Position numbers and translations under genes: made by a program. Below the pieces are notes generated by a model. That model was not told the origin of the DNA. It ran no database searches and was given only the letters and a program-made list of their open reading frames with translations. Positions 1 to 8,408 of a stretch of DNA of 64,000 nucleotides are shown one piece after another (the first letter of the stretch is position 1; the number at the start of each line of letters is the position of its first letter). Source of the DNA: Massilia sp. YIM B02769 (lineage in GTDB: Bacteria; Pseudomonadota; Gammaproteobacteria; Burkholderiales; Burkholderiaceae_D); contig NZ_JASNRC010000009.1 of NCBI RefSeq assembly GCF_030411995.1, positions 186,001 to 250,000 of the forward strand, written 5' to 3'.

Positions 1-153
1 GAAGACTGGTTTGCCGCACCGCAGATGTATTGGCACAGTCGCGTGTTTGGTAAGGCTGCCCGCTAACAGCGTAACTGCCCAAGGTCCGCAATGGGTCGGG
101 TCCGGTCTGTCGCAGACTGGCAGGGATCGGCCGGTAGCGGCCATAAGGAACAT

Positions 154-585
154 ATGGAAACGCTGGACAGTTTGCTGGACAAAACATACGAAGACGCAAC
201 TTTTCATGATGCAGAACTGTTGTCGTTTGCCGTCGATTTTGTGCGAGCAACTGCGACGCTCGAGTTCGACATCCAGTGCCGGGCAACCGCGTGAGACCAA
301 CAGTTCTCTCTGCAGCGGGGAACGGTTGAGTTTTCTGGGCTATGTTTTTGCTCGATTGAGCCAGCAATCTGCCAAACCAGGCCAACAGGCGACTCTTCTT
401 TGTGGATCACGTCAAATGGCTCACTGCCCGACGAACGACTGGAGATAAGCAAGATTGTACCCAGCGTTCTACCTTCTGGTGCCTTTGTGCATTATCTGTA
501 TTCGAATTCAACGAACAGCTTCCTTGTCATCGGCGCCACAATCGCGACATTCAGTTGGAAGCGCGGTGATACGGGTTGTCGTTGA
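154..585 (+). pseudogene. Small hypothetical protein gene interrupted by one in-frame TGA
   Basis: An ATG at 154 has an AAGGA ribosome site just upstream. The frame runs through a coherent protein start with the motif TFHDAELLSF, then meets TGA at 292-294. The same frame continues without a shift to TGA at 583-585 and still reads as normal protein (GTVEFSGLCFCSIEPA, then a hydrophilic C-terminal part). With one sense codon restored it would encode about 143 residues. The simplest explanation is a CGA (Arg) to TGA transition. I do not recognise a named family. The FHDA motif and size resemble small cytoplasmic hypothetical proteins, some of them immunity-like, but that is recollection only. 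A sequencing error or a readthrough codon cannot be excluded. Confidence 0.6.
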
Positions 586-593
586 GGGGCCGC

Positions 594-660
594 GTCTGCT
601 TTGGGTCGAAAGCAGACGCTACAATACGTCTGCAATCGGCCAACAGCGGACCTTGCAATA
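594..660. repeat. Intergenic hairpin repeat, copy 1
   Basis: Bases 594-602 (GTCTGCTTT) pair perfectly with 609-617 around the loop GGGTCG. The following stretch (GACGCTACAATA, then GCAATCGGCCA) recurs at 1150-1216. The two copies bracket the gene at 675-1145. The sequence is noncoding and looks like a dispersed intergenic repeat. Confidence 0.6.
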
Positions 661-674
661 CAAGCAGAGATTAC

Positions 675-1145
675 ATGAAACCCTCCCTAGCAAGTTTTGC
701 CCAATATTTCCGCATTGGCTTAGAAGTTGGACTCTGTGAGGCGGAGGAAGCCATGGAGTGGGCCATATCGGTCATAGATCAAATGGATGAGCCGCCGGGA
801 GAGGTGATTGAAGTCTCATGGCGCAAGCCGCTTGCACACGCCATCTCTGATCTCAATGAGGTTGAGGGTGAACCGGAAATGGCCCTTGTCTGCCGATGGC
901 TACTGGGGCGCATTTCGATGACGCTGGACTCCACGAACGATTCCCTGGGCGGAGCGATCCGGCAAGCAATGAGAGTCGCTCGTGCCACGGGCGACGCTGA
1001 GCTCTATCATATTTTCGATACAATCGAAGACGAACTTTATCTCGCTGAAAATGAGACGTATGGGACGGTTGCTGAATGCAGAAAAGATTTCGATAAGGCG
1101 TTGAAGGAAAATGGAGCGCCTCCGTTCTCGCTTCATTTGATTTGA
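675..1145 (+). CDS. Hypothetical protein
   Basis: A 156-residue, acidic, soluble, probably helical protein that I do not recognise. It has no signal peptide or membrane segment. I chose the ATG at 675 because the frame upstream lies inside the hairpin repeat and has no ribosome site, while protein-like sequence starts at MKPSLASF. The gene stands alone between two copies of a hairpin repeat (594-660 and 1150-1216) and follows the broken gene at 154-585. Small genes of this kind, flanked by repeats, are often accessory, but nothing in the sequence gives a function. Confidence 0.6.
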   Translation: MKPSLASFAQYFRIGLEVGLCEAEEAMEWAISVIDQMDEPPGEVIEVSWRKPLAHAISDLNEVEGEPEMALVCRWLLGRISMTLDSTNDSLGGAIRQAMRVARATGDAELYHIFDTIEDELYLAENETYGTVAECRKDFDKALKENGAPPFSLHLI

Positions 1146-1149
1146 CGAC

Positions 1150-1216
1150 CTTCCGCTTTGGGTCGATAGCTGACGCTACAATAGATCCGCAATCGGCCAG
1201 AAGCAGTCCTTTGCGA
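1150..1216. repeat. Intergenic hairpin repeat, copy 2
   Basis: This aligns with 594-660 over its length: CTTTGGGTCGA, then GACGCTACAATA and GCAATCGGCCA are shared, with scattered mismatches. The first stem is less perfect than in copy 1. It lies directly after the stop of the gene at 675-1145. Confidence 0.6.
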
Positions 1217-1310
1217 CTGTAACGTAGCAAAGCCGTGCTGCCTCAACGACCAGCAGTAAGCTGGTATCCCCCTTGCGACCAGAAGAGGTCGGCCAATCCG
1301 ACAGGATGTC

Positions 1311-1622
1311 ATGCATGCGATTTACTTTAAATGGAAAGTAGCTTCTGACCGTGAGCGTGAGTTCGAGCAGGCCTGGCGCGAACTCACCGAACTGATACGC
1401 GATGAGCGCGGCGGCCTGGGGTCGCGTCTGCACCATTGCGCCGACGGCCACTATTTTGCCTACGCCCAATGGCCGTCCGAACTCGTCTGGTCTACACAAG
1501 CCGAGTCCACTGTACGCATGGTCGAGCTGCGCAACCGGATGCGCGAATGCGCTGAACTGATAGAGGGGCCAGTTCGGGGCGACGTTGTTGGCGACCTCCT
1601 GGTTCGGGCAACTCCCGAGTAG
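1311..1622 (+). CDS. Antibiotic biosynthesis monooxygenase (ABM)-like protein
   Basis: A 103-residue single-domain protein. The pattern is an opening beta strand (HAIYFKWKVA), a long amphipathic helix with many Glu and Arg, a second strand ending in HYFAYAQWPS, and a second helix. This fits the dimeric alpha/beta barrel (ABM/EthD-type) fold, whose members act as small monooxygenases or binding proteins. No catalytic residue can be assigned with confidence. It has no signal peptide. It starts about 95 bases after the second hairpin repeat and has no operon partner. Assignment is by sequence pattern only. Confidence 0.6.
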   Translation: MHAIYFKWKVASDREREFEQAWRELTELIRDERGGLGSRLHHCADGHYFAYAQWPSELVWSTQAESTVRMVELRNRMRECAELIEGPVRGDVVGDLLVRATPE

Positions 1623-1690
1623 GAAACAGATTGGCAATAGCATGCATGGGAGCGCGTGACCGTTTGCCAGGCGCCTTAAGTCTTTTGACC

Positions 1691-1718
1691 TTGCATTGCG
1701 CCGCTCGCCGCCTATACT
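1691..1718 (+). promoter_or_regulatory. Putative sigma-70 promoter
   Basis: TTGCAT at 1691-1696 and TATACT at 1713-1718 are separated by 16 bases. They would give a short leader before the AGGAAGG ribosome site and the ATG at 1749. Predicted from hexamer match only. Confidence 0.4.
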
Positions 1719-1748
1719 GACAGCCTGCTTTTGTTGTAGGAAGGCTTT

Positions 1749-2009
1749 ATGCATCCTGTCAGCACCATGATGAACTCGCCGCACCGCCAGCCTTGGGCGG
1801 GTGGGGGACCGAAGGGGCCGCCATCGGCGCCGCCTACCATCCCGCCCATCATCATCAACCCTTTCAATCGGGAAGCGCCGCGCCAGCCGAACATCGATCC
1901 GCTGCGCACGCCCTTGCCGCCGCCAATCCGCCCGCCCCGCTTGCCCGGCTTCCGCCTGCATGCCGAGGCCGCGTCCGGCAAGTGCGATCGGCCACACCCG
2001 CTCGCCTGA
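1749..2009 (+). CDS. Small proline-rich hypothetical protein
   Basis: An 86-residue ORF very rich in proline, with stretches such as PKGPPSAPPTIPP and PLPPPIRPPRLP. It has no signal peptide. A promoter-like pair (1691-1718) and a good AGGAAGG ribosome site a few bases before the ATG argue that it is expressed. Its composition is close to what non-coding G+C-rich DNA can produce by chance, so it may be spurious. It ends 55 bases before the next gene at 2065. No function can be inferred. Confidence 0.4.
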   Translation: MHPVSTMMNSPHRQPWAGGGPKGPPSAPPTIPPIIINPFNREAPRQPNIDPLRTPLPPPIRPPRLPGFRLHAEAASGKCDRPHPLA

Positions 2010-2064
2010 TTTCCTCTATGATCTTGCTTTGGGCGCGAGCCCGGCAAGATGGAAGCAGCGAGCA

Positions 2065-2565
2065 ATGAATGACGATGTAAACGACCTGGAAACGGGTGAC
2101 GACGACGCGCTGGTGCAAGAGCCGCGCCTGTGGCAAGGCAACGGCTGGACCGCCAAGGTGATCAAGAACGAAGACGACGAAGGCTGGGCGGTCGCCATGT
2201 ACAAGGATGGCGAGCGCGAGCCGGCGCTGGTCGGTCCCTGGACCATGGGCCGCGACAAGAAGAACCCGAAGCCGCTCGACGTCAATGCCTTCAACACGCT
2301 GATCAAGACGGCCTCGGAAGTCATCCGCCGCCACGAGCAGCATTTGCACGCGATGCTGCATAAAAGCACCGTGGTCTCGACCGAGCAGGGCGAGCTGAAG
2401 GTGACGCTCGACATCGTGCCCGACGATGACGACCCCTACGCGATGCTGGCCGCCACCGACGAGATGGGCGAGGAAGTGGCCAAGGTGCGCGTGGCGCCGA
2501 CCTTCAAGCTGACCCCGGCCTCGGCCCTGGCCTGGATCGAAAACGACTTTCGCGCCCCGCGCTGA
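2065..2565 (+). CDS. Conserved hypothetical cytoplasmic protein
   Basis: A 166-residue, strongly acidic protein with a central block (GWTAKVIKNEDDEGWAVAMYKDG), then a helical segment and a C-terminal acidic beta region. It has no signal peptide or membrane segment. I chose the ATG at 2065 because the frame upstream overlaps the proline-rich ORF in another frame and has shadow composition, and GGAAG lies upstream of this start. It is convergent with the S41 peptidase gene, with only 3 bases between the stops. I do not recognise a named domain. Confidence 0.75.
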   Translation: MNDDVNDLETGDDDALVQEPRLWQGNGWTAKVIKNEDDEGWAVAMYKDGEREPALVGPWTMGRDKKNPKPLDVNAFNTLIKTASEVIRRHEQHLHAMLHKSTVVSTEQGELKVTLDIVPDDDDPYAMLAATDEMGEEVAKVRVAPTFKLTPASALAWIENDFRAPR

Positions 2566-2568
2566 GTC

Positions 2569-3930
2569 CTATTGCGGCTCGATGCGCTGCAATAGCGCGT
2601 CGACCAGCACGCGCTCGTCGAAGGGATCGTCGGCCAGCACGATATCGGGCGTGACCAGCTCCGGCGTGCGTGCGCCCGACGGCCGGTCGAGCACGAAGCG
2701 CGGCACCACCAACTCCAGTTTCGTATTCGGAAGACTCCGAATCTGGATACCGCCGCTCTGGCGTGCACGTGCATAGCCGCGTGCACCGACCAGCTGGGCG
2801 AAACCGAAATCCTGCATCACGTTACTGAACAGCACTGCGGACGAGTAAGTCATCCCACCCACCAGCACGTAGACGCGGCCCTTGAACAGCAGGGGATTGC
2901 CGAGTTGCGGCTGTTCCCAGTTATTTTGTGTACCGTGGATGACGTCGCCCACTTTTTCCGTGGCACTGCCTCGGCCCGGGATCACTTTCTTCACGTAAGT
3001 CGAGGTGTGGCGGTAGGGACGGGTGGCGATGTAGGGCAGGATGCCGGTTTTCCACATGTCGTCGTCGCCGCCGCCGTTTTCGCGCACGTCGATCAGCAGA
3101 TTGGTCACGCCGGCCGCGCGCATCCTGGCGAACGCATCCTGCGTAAAGGCGTAGAACTTGTCCTTGTCCGGCCAGCCGAACTGCTTGATGGTCAGGAGGG
3201 CCGTGTGCTTGCCCAGCAGTTCGAAACGGTAGACCTTGTCGAAATCCGCCGAGTCCGCGCCGACGAACAGTTCAGGCAGGGCGCTGCTGGCAGGAACGCT
3301 CACCTGCTTGCCGTTCTGCACCAGCGTGAAGCTGGCCGGGGCGCCGGCCACTTTCCAATAATAAAACCAGAAACGGCGCGACAACACCTCGGCGCGGAAT
3401 GCCGCCGTGTCGCCGTGGACCAGTTGCAGCAGTTCCTGCACGAGCTGGTTTGCCGGCACGCCGTTGATGTGCTCGATGCGCGTGCGCGCCAGCGTGCTCG
3501 TTTTGCCGCCCAGCTCGGCGCGGATGAAGAGGTCGCCCTCCGGCGTTACCCGGACTTCGTAGGGAAAGAAGCCGCCGCCAGCCGCCAGGTGCGCCTTGAC
3601 CTGCTGGTCGCGCCCGGGCTGGAACACCCCCAGGTGGGCGTCGGCGAATTGCGGATTCAGTTTCCCCAGCACGCGCCAGGCGGCATCGCGGTCCATCGGC
3701 GTGGAGAGTTGCGCCTGCGCCGCGTCCAGGGCTGCTTCCAGCCGGGCCGGCGCGATCGTGATGCCGGGCTCGGGATGGATCTCGGCGATGGTCTGGCGGA
3801 TGAACTGCAGGTCTTGCCGCAGTTGCTCGGGCGTCAGCACGGATTGGACTGCATGCGGGGCTGCATGCGCGCCCGCGTGGGCGGCGCATGCCAGCATGCC
3901 GATGGCCAGGAAGCGGATGCACTGTCGCAT
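2569..3930 (-). CDS. S41 family peptidase, secreted
   Basis: A 453-residue protein with an N-terminal signal peptide (about residues 1-24, ending AHAA). The C-terminal half has the S41 tail-specific protease fold: a strand and loop DVRENGGGDDD (281-291), then GGMTYSSAVLFSN (358-370), where a serine at 363 or 364 is the likely nucleophile. The N-terminal half lacks a clear PDZ domain. Such enzymes cleave proteins in the periplasm or outside the cell, often with a Ser-Lys dyad; the lysine is not assigned here. The gene is divergent from the LysR regulator at 4023, with 92 bases between starts, so that regulator may control it. Confidence 0.85.
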   Translation of the reverse strand: MRQCIRFLAIGMLACAAHAGAHAAPHAVQSVLTPEQLRQDLQFIRQTIAEIHPEPGITIAPARLEAALDAAQAQLSTPMDRDAAWRVLGKLNPQFADAHLGVFQPGRDQQVKAHLAAGGGFFPYEVRVTPEGDLFIRAELGGKTSTLARTRIEHINGVPANQLVQELLQLVHGDTAAFRAEVLSRRFWFYYWKVAGAPASFTLVQNGKQVSVPASSALPELFVGADSADFDKVYRFELLGKHTALLTIKQFGWPDKDKFYAFTQDAFARMRAAGVTNLLIDVRENGGGDDDMWKTGILPYIATRPYRHTSTYVKKVIPGRGSATEKVGDVIHGTQNNWEQPQLGNPLLFKGRVYVLVGGMTYSSAVLFSNVMQDFGFAQLVGARGYARARQSGGIQIRSLPNTKLELVVPRFVLDRPSGARTPELVTPDIVLADDPFDERVLVDALLQRIEPQ

Positions 3931-4022
3931 GGAAGCCTTCGTGTTGTGAAAACGGCTATTGTATAGTTGAGCATGAAGCCCGGGATTAACGCCGGGCCAC
4001 TCCTTTGTTAAGGTAAAACTTC

Positions 4023-4955
4023 ATGCTGAGCAGCGAGGATTTGCGTTTCTTTTGCACCGTGGCGAGCCAGCCGACGCTGGCGGCCACCGCCCGCGTGCTG
4101 CTCGTCACGCCCTCGTCGGTTTCCCAGCGTTTGCAAGCCATCGAGGAAAAGCTTGGCCTGCGCCTGCTCGACCGCTTCGGCCGCCGCATCACGCTCACCG
4201 ACGAGGGCCAGTTGCTGGCCACGCAGGCGACATTGATCCTGGCCGACATGGACGCCCTGGCCGAGGCGCTGGGCGAGCGCAAGAACGACATGACCGGCTG
4301 CCTGCGCATCCTGGCGCCGCTCGGCTTCGGCAACGCCCACGTGGCGCCGCTGGCGGCGCGCTTCCAGGCCGCGCATCCATCGCTCACCGTCGAGCTGGAA
4401 CTGTCGGACGGGCCGAACCTCGCCACCGGCGATGGCTGGGATATCGTGGTCCACATCGGCGAGCTGCGCGATTCCAGCCTGCAGCGCCACGTGCTGGCCA
4501 AGAACCAGCGCCTGCTGTGCGCGGCACCAGGCTACCTCGAGCAGCACGGCATGCCGCGCTCGATCGCCGACCTGCGCCGGCACCGCTGCCTGATGCTGCG
4601 CGAGAACGCGCAAGACCTGAGCCAGTGGCGCCTGCGCGCGCCGGGGCAGACTGACTTCGAATCGGTGCGGTTTTCGCCTGCGCTGGCCAGCAACGATGGG
4701 CGGGTGGTCAAGGGTTGGGCGCTGGATGGCTATGGCATCATGCAGCGTTCAAGCTGGGACGTGGCAAGGGAATTGCACAGCGGCCGGCTGGTGCAGGTAT
4801 TGCCCGACCATGAAGCGCCGGGCGCGGACATCGTGGCGTTGATGGGCGCCCAGCGCGGCCGGCGCTCGGCGCGCACCGAGCGCTTCCTGGCCTTGCTGAA
4901 GCAGGAGATCGGGACCATGCCGTGGGAACCGAGCAAGGCGCGCGATCCGTCCTGA
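4023..4955 (+). CDS. LysR family transcriptional regulator
   Basis: A 310-residue DNA-binding regulator. Residues 1-65 form the winged helix-turn-helix (LRFFCTVASQPTLAATAR, then SVSQRLQAIEEKLG), followed by a linker helix and a periplasmic-binding-protein-like effector domain (about 90-295, beginning CLRILAPLGFG). AAGG upstream of the ATG at 4023 supports the start. LysR proteins typically regulate a divergent neighbour in response to a small ligand. Here that is the S41 peptidase gene across a 92-base gap, which is inference. The ligand is unknown. Confidence 0.92.
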   Translation: MLSSEDLRFFCTVASQPTLAATARVLLVTPSSVSQRLQAIEEKLGLRLLDRFGRRITLTDEGQLLATQATLILADMDALAEALGERKNDMTGCLRILAPLGFGNAHVAPLAARFQAAHPSLTVELELSDGPNLATGDGWDIVVHIGELRDSSLQRHVLAKNQRLLCAAPGYLEQHGMPRSIADLRRHRCLMLRENAQDLSQWRLRAPGQTDFESVRFSPALASNDGRVVKGWALDGYGIMQRSSWDVARELHSGRLVQVLPDHEAPGADIVALMGAQRGRRSARTERFLALLKQEIGTMPWEPSKARDPS

Positions 4956-4985
4956 GCGCGATGCGGCCAAGGCCGTGCGTGGTTC

Positions 4986-5597
4986 TCAGAACTTTTTCGT
5001 ACAGTTCGTCCGCGTGCGCTTCTTGCCACCACGGTAGACCGTGCTGGTGTGCTGGAAGCACTGGAATTTGCCGTCCTTGTACAGCGGCGAGATGTCGTAT
5101 TCGCTTTGAAGGACGAGCTTTCCCTTGTTCCAGCAATGCTTTGCCGAGTAGACATCCTCGGCGCCGCCTTTCGATGAACTGATCAAACAATTCTTGTCGT
5201 CTGGATCGATGCTCGGCCCAGCCAGCTCCGACACGGCTTCGTTTATCTCGAAGCGCTTCGCCTCCGCGTTGTAGAGGAAAACCCGGACGCTTTCGTTACC
5301 GATCGGCGCCTTGCTGTGGACGAGCAACAGGTCGGGGCAACTGTCGTTATTGAAATCCGTGCCGGTATTCAGCGATTCGCTGTCTCCGTAATAGCTTTCC
5401 AGATCGTCCAGCGTTTGCACGATCCTGCCCGACGCATCCTGGATCCGCACGCTGCCGATCGAGGGATTGCTTGTGTCCCTGGACAGCCATTCAAACCTCA
5501 GTGCGGACGCGCCGCCCGGGCTGCACCACGGGTCCGCCGCCCAGGCGGGCAGGGACCAGCAGCACAGCATTGCCATCGATACTATTTTCCACAACAC
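4986..5597 (-). CDS. Secreted XAC2610-like hypothetical protein
   Basis: A 203-residue exported protein with a signal peptide (about residues 1-20, ending PAWA). The mature part resembles the XAC2610-related family: a beta-rich domain with a calcium-binding-like TDFNNDSCPDLLL stretch of FG-GAP type, and cysteines spaced for disulfides (near DDKNC, KHCW, KFQCF). The function is unknown; members are periplasmic or secreted. It is convergent with the LysR gene (30-base gap) and transcribed toward it. The next upstream genes on this strand are a small membrane protein and EthD, which start their own unit. Confidence 0.7.
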   Translation of the reverse strand: MLWKIVSMAMLCCWSLPAWAADPWCSPGGASALRFEWLSRDTSNPSIGSVRIQDASGRIVQTLDDLESYYGDSESLNTGTDFNNDSCPDLLLVHSKAPIGNESVRVFLYNAEAKRFEINEAVSELAGPSIDPDDKNCLISSSKGGAEDVYSAKHCWNKGKLVLQSEYDISPLYKDGKFQCFQHTSTVYRGGKKRTRTNCTKKF

Positions 5598-5627
5598 GTA
5601 CGTCTCCTGATAGCGGATCCAGCCGAA

Positions 5628-5762
5628 TTACCGCCGCGCGGCCTTGTCGTCAGCGTCGTCCAGTAATTCCTGTTCGAGCTGCTTGCGATCCTTTGCGTTT
5701 ATGTAGAGCATCCAGCCGATGGCCAGCAGCGTCAGGAGCGAGAACAGCGCGACCGGGAGCAT
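5628..5762 (-). CDS. Small single-span membrane protein
   Basis: A 44-residue ORF read on the minus strand. An N-terminal hydrophobic helix (VALFSLLTLLAIGWMLYI) is followed by a charged tail (KDRKQLEQELLDDADDKAARR). This is the layout of bacterial small inner-membrane proteins: one transmembrane helix and a cytoplasmic amphipathic tail. It begins 15 bases after the stop of the EthD-like gene and is probably co-transcribed with it. The ribosome site is weak, so translation may be coupled to the upstream gene. I know no specific family. Confidence 0.55.
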   Translation of the reverse strand: MLPVALFSLLTLLAIGWMLYINAKDRKQLEQELLDDADDKAARR

Positions 5763-5777
5763 GGCGGCTTGCGGTCG

Positions 5778-6095
5778 TTATCCGACCAGCACTTCGCTGA
5801 TCTGGATCACCGGCTTCTGGTTGGTGTAGTTGGGAATGTCGGCCATGATCGCCTTGGTATGCGGGCCGAAACCGGTCTGGAAGGCCTCGACCGAATCGCA
5901 GAACAAATGGCCCATGGCAATGTAGGGCGCGTTCCCGTCCGATGCGCCCGACGGGAGCGCCCGGTCGACCGTGTAGTACTTGCAGTGCTCGCCCATCAGC
6001 TCCTTTACCATCGGCATGTGCTTGTCGCGGTAATACGCCTCGTCGAAATGGGCATCGGGACCATTCGGGTACATCACGCTGACCTTGATCATCAT
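5778..6095 (-). CDS. EthD family protein
   Basis: A 105-residue dimeric alpha/beta-barrel protein. It shows the EthD signature: strand IKVSVMYPNG, then DEAYYRDKHMPMVKEL, a central YIAMGHLFCDS strand, and a C-terminal PVIQISEVLVG strand. EthD-type proteins accompany cytochrome P450 or quinone-modifying pathways and some act as small decarboxylases or isomerases; none of those partners is nearby. It is soluble, with no signal peptide. It is first in a short minus-strand unit with the small membrane protein at 5628-5762. Confidence 0.85.
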   Translation of the reverse strand: MMIKVSVMYPNGPDAHFDEAYYRDKHMPMVKELMGEHCKYYTVDRALPSGASDGNAPYIAMGHLFCDSVEAFQTGFGPHTKAIMADIPNYTNQKPVIQISEVLVG

Positions 6096-6288
6096 TTGTC
6101 TCCTTGTTGGGTGGCGCGGTCGATGAACTCATCCTGCCCCCATGGCCATCACTTTGCAAGTCTTACCTGAGCGTTGTCTTTCTGTCGCACGGAAGCGGCG
6201 AGGCGCCAAAGAACTACTTGTCGGCGCCATCTGCTGCTAATATTTCCTCAATGCATTATCCAGAAGAAGTCACGCAAAGGGGAAGCCT

Positions 6289-8241
6289 ATGGAACGTCTC
6301 GACCGGCTGGAAGCGGTCCAGTCGATGCTGCTTGAAATCGGGCAGACCTCGACCAGTTGCAGCGATATCACCGAATTCATCCGCGCCGTACACCGCGCGC
6401 TAGGCCGTATCATGTACGCGGCCAATTTCTATGTGGCCCTGTCCGACCGCGACGAAGGCACGGTGCGCTTCGTCTATTTCGTCGACGAGTCCGACGAAGG
6501 CCCGCAACTGAACCAGCCGGTACGCCTGGCGTCCCCGAACCAATCGCCCACCGCCTGGGTCATCATGAACGGGCAGGACCTGGTGCTGACGGCCGACGAT
6601 TTCCATGCACGCGAGCGCGAAGGCGCCAGCTTCGGCGCCGGCAGCGCGGCCGAGCACTGGATCGGTTGCCCGCTGCTCGACCAGCAGCACCTGCCGCTGG
6701 GCGCCATCGTGATCCAGAGCTATACCCCCGAGCACACCTACAGCGATGAAGACCAGGCGCTGTTCTCGGTGATCGCGAATCACGTTTCGGTGGCGCTGCA
6801 GAGCCTGCAAAGCATGGACCGCCTCGAACGCGCCGTGCAGGAGCGTACCGCGCGCCTGGCGCACGAGGTGGCCGAGCGGCGCCGTGCCGAGCAGGTGCAG
6901 CACGCGCTGTACCAGATCGCGAACCTGTCGGCCAGCGCCCTCGACACCGACACCCTGACGGCCAGCCTGCACCGCATCATCGGCGAACTGATGGTGGCGG
7001 AGAATTTCCTGATCGGCTTGTATCACCCGGAAACCCAGGACTTCAGCATCCCGTACTTCGTCGACCAGAAGGACGCCGAGGCGCCGGTCAAGCGCTTCCC
7101 CTACGGCAAGGCGATGTGCTCCTACCTGCTGCAATCGAAGCAGGCGCAATTGCACGACGCCGGTAGCTTCGCGCGCCTGGTGGCGAGCGGCCAGGTAAAG
7201 GAGCCGCTGGGCAATGTCGACATCGCCAGCTGGATGGGTGCGCCGATGCTGGTGCACGACAAGCCGCACGGCGTGCTGATCGTGCAGAGCTACGATCCGG
7301 CCGTGGTCTACACCAAGGCCGACCTCGACTTGCTCGCCTTCATGGCCAGCCACGTCGCGGTGGCGATTGCCCGCATGCAGGCCGACCGCAAGCTGCGCGC
7401 CACCAAGGAATTGCTGGAAGAGCAGAACGCGGCCCTGAACACGGCCCTGACCCAGTTGCAGCAAGCGCAGGGCGAACTGGTGCGCCAGGAAAAGCTGGCC
7501 TCGCTGGGTGGATTGGTCGCCGGCGTTGCCCACGAAATCAACACGCCGCTGGGCATTTGCGTGACGGCCACTAGCCATTTGGTGGAAGAACTGCGCCTGA
7601 CGCGCGAGGAACTGGCGAATGGCGAGATGACCGAAGACAGCCTGGGCAATTTCTTCGACATCGTCGACCAGTCGCTGCGCATCATGACCACCAATACCCA
7701 GCGTGCGGCGGCGCTCGTGCGTTCCTTCAAGCAGGTGGCGGTGGACCAATCCTCGGGCGACATCCGCAGTTTTAATATGCGCAATTACCTGAGCGAAGTA
7801 TTGCTGTCGCTGCAGCCCAAGCTCAAGGGGCGGCCGGTGAAGGTGGAGGTCGATTGCCCGCACGACCTGGTGCTGGACAGTTATCCGGGCGCCGTGTCGC
7901 AGATCGTCACCAACATGGTGGTCAATTCGCTGGTGCATGGCTTCGAACGCGAGCAGGCCGGCAAGATCGGCATCCGTGCGGCGCTCGAGGGCGAGACGGT
8001 GACGCTGAGCTACGCCGACGATGGCGCCGGCATGGACAAGGAGTCGCTGGATAAATTGTTCGATCCCTTCTTCACGACCAAGCGCGGCAGTGGCGGCAGT
8101 GGGCTGGGGGCGCACATCCTGTTCAACCTGGTGACGGGCGCGCTGGGCGGGACGGTGCACGTGGACAGTGCGCCGGGGCAGGGGCTGCGCTACGAGTTGC
8201 GTTTCCCGCGCAGCATGCGGGCGGAGAAGCTGGCGGCGTGA
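6289..8241 (+). CDS. Sensor histidine kinase with two GAF domains
   Basis: A 650-residue soluble kinase without transmembrane segments. Order: GAF domain (about 15-170), a coiled-coil linker (170-205), a second GAF domain (about 210-370), another coiled coil, then a dimerisation/phosphoacceptor domain with H415 in VAHEINTPLG, and an ATP-binding domain with N546 in VVNSLVHGFE, the DDGAGM box and FFTTKRGSGGSGLG. GAF domains bind small ligands or chromophores, so it probably senses an intracellular cue. AAGGGGA precedes the ATG at 6289. No response regulator is adjacent, so it is an orphan whose partner lies elsewhere. Confidence 0.92.
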   Translation: MERLDRLEAVQSMLLEIGQTSTSCSDITEFIRAVHRALGRIMYAANFYVALSDRDEGTVRFVYFVDESDEGPQLNQPVRLASPNQSPTAWVIMNGQDLVLTADDFHAREREGASFGAGSAAEHWIGCPLLDQQHLPLGAIVIQSYTPEHTYSDEDQALFSVIANHVSVALQSLQSMDRLERAVQERTARLAHEVAERRRAEQVQHALYQIANLSASALDTDTLTASLHRIIGELMVAENFLIGLYHPETQDFSIPYFVDQKDAEAPVKRFPYGKAMCSYLLQSKQAQLHDAGSFARLVASGQVKEPLGNVDIASWMGAPMLVHDKPHGVLIVQSYDPAVVYTKADLDLLAFMASHVAVAIARMQADRKLRATKELLEEQNAALNTALTQLQQAQGELVRQEKLASLGGLVAGVAHEINTPLGICVTATSHLVEELRLTREELANGEMTEDSLGNFFDIVDQSLRIMTTNTQRAAALVRSFKQVAVDQSSGDIRSFNMRNYLSEVLLSLQPKLKGRPVKVEVDCPHDLVLDSYPGAVSQIVTNMVVNSLVHGFEREQAGKIGIRAALEGETVTLSYADDGAGMDKESLDKLFDPFFTTKRGSGGSGLGAHILFNLVTGALGGTVHVDSAPGQGLRYELRFPRSMRAEKLAA

Positions 8242-8408
8242 ACATGACCCCGCGCTGTACGCGGGATGGCAATGAAACGCCTCCCATAAGCCCGGCTCTT
8301 TTATTTGAAGAATAACTTACACTCAGGTCCAATGGCTGGCCTGATGGATTCTCGGCTGAGCTACTGGATCCCTCTGACTGATAACGAAATATTTTTCAAG
8401 GCGAATCG

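Noticed and set aside
1..153. Partial gene at the window start
   Set aside because: Open frames here have no domain or ribosome site; nothing supportable was seen.
292..294. TGA as a possible selenocysteine codon
   Set aside because: No hairpin typical of a bacterial SECIS was seen right after it, and the context is not a redox motif; a CGA to TGA change is simpler.
1176..1997. 273-codon minus-strand frame across several small genes
   Set aside because: It crosses a repeat, the ABM-like gene and the proline-rich ORF, and is Arg/Gly-rich shadow sequence.
8249..8265. CCCGCG/CGCGGG hairpin after the GAF kinase
   Set aside because: The stem is only 6 bp and has no T run, so it is too weak to call a terminator.
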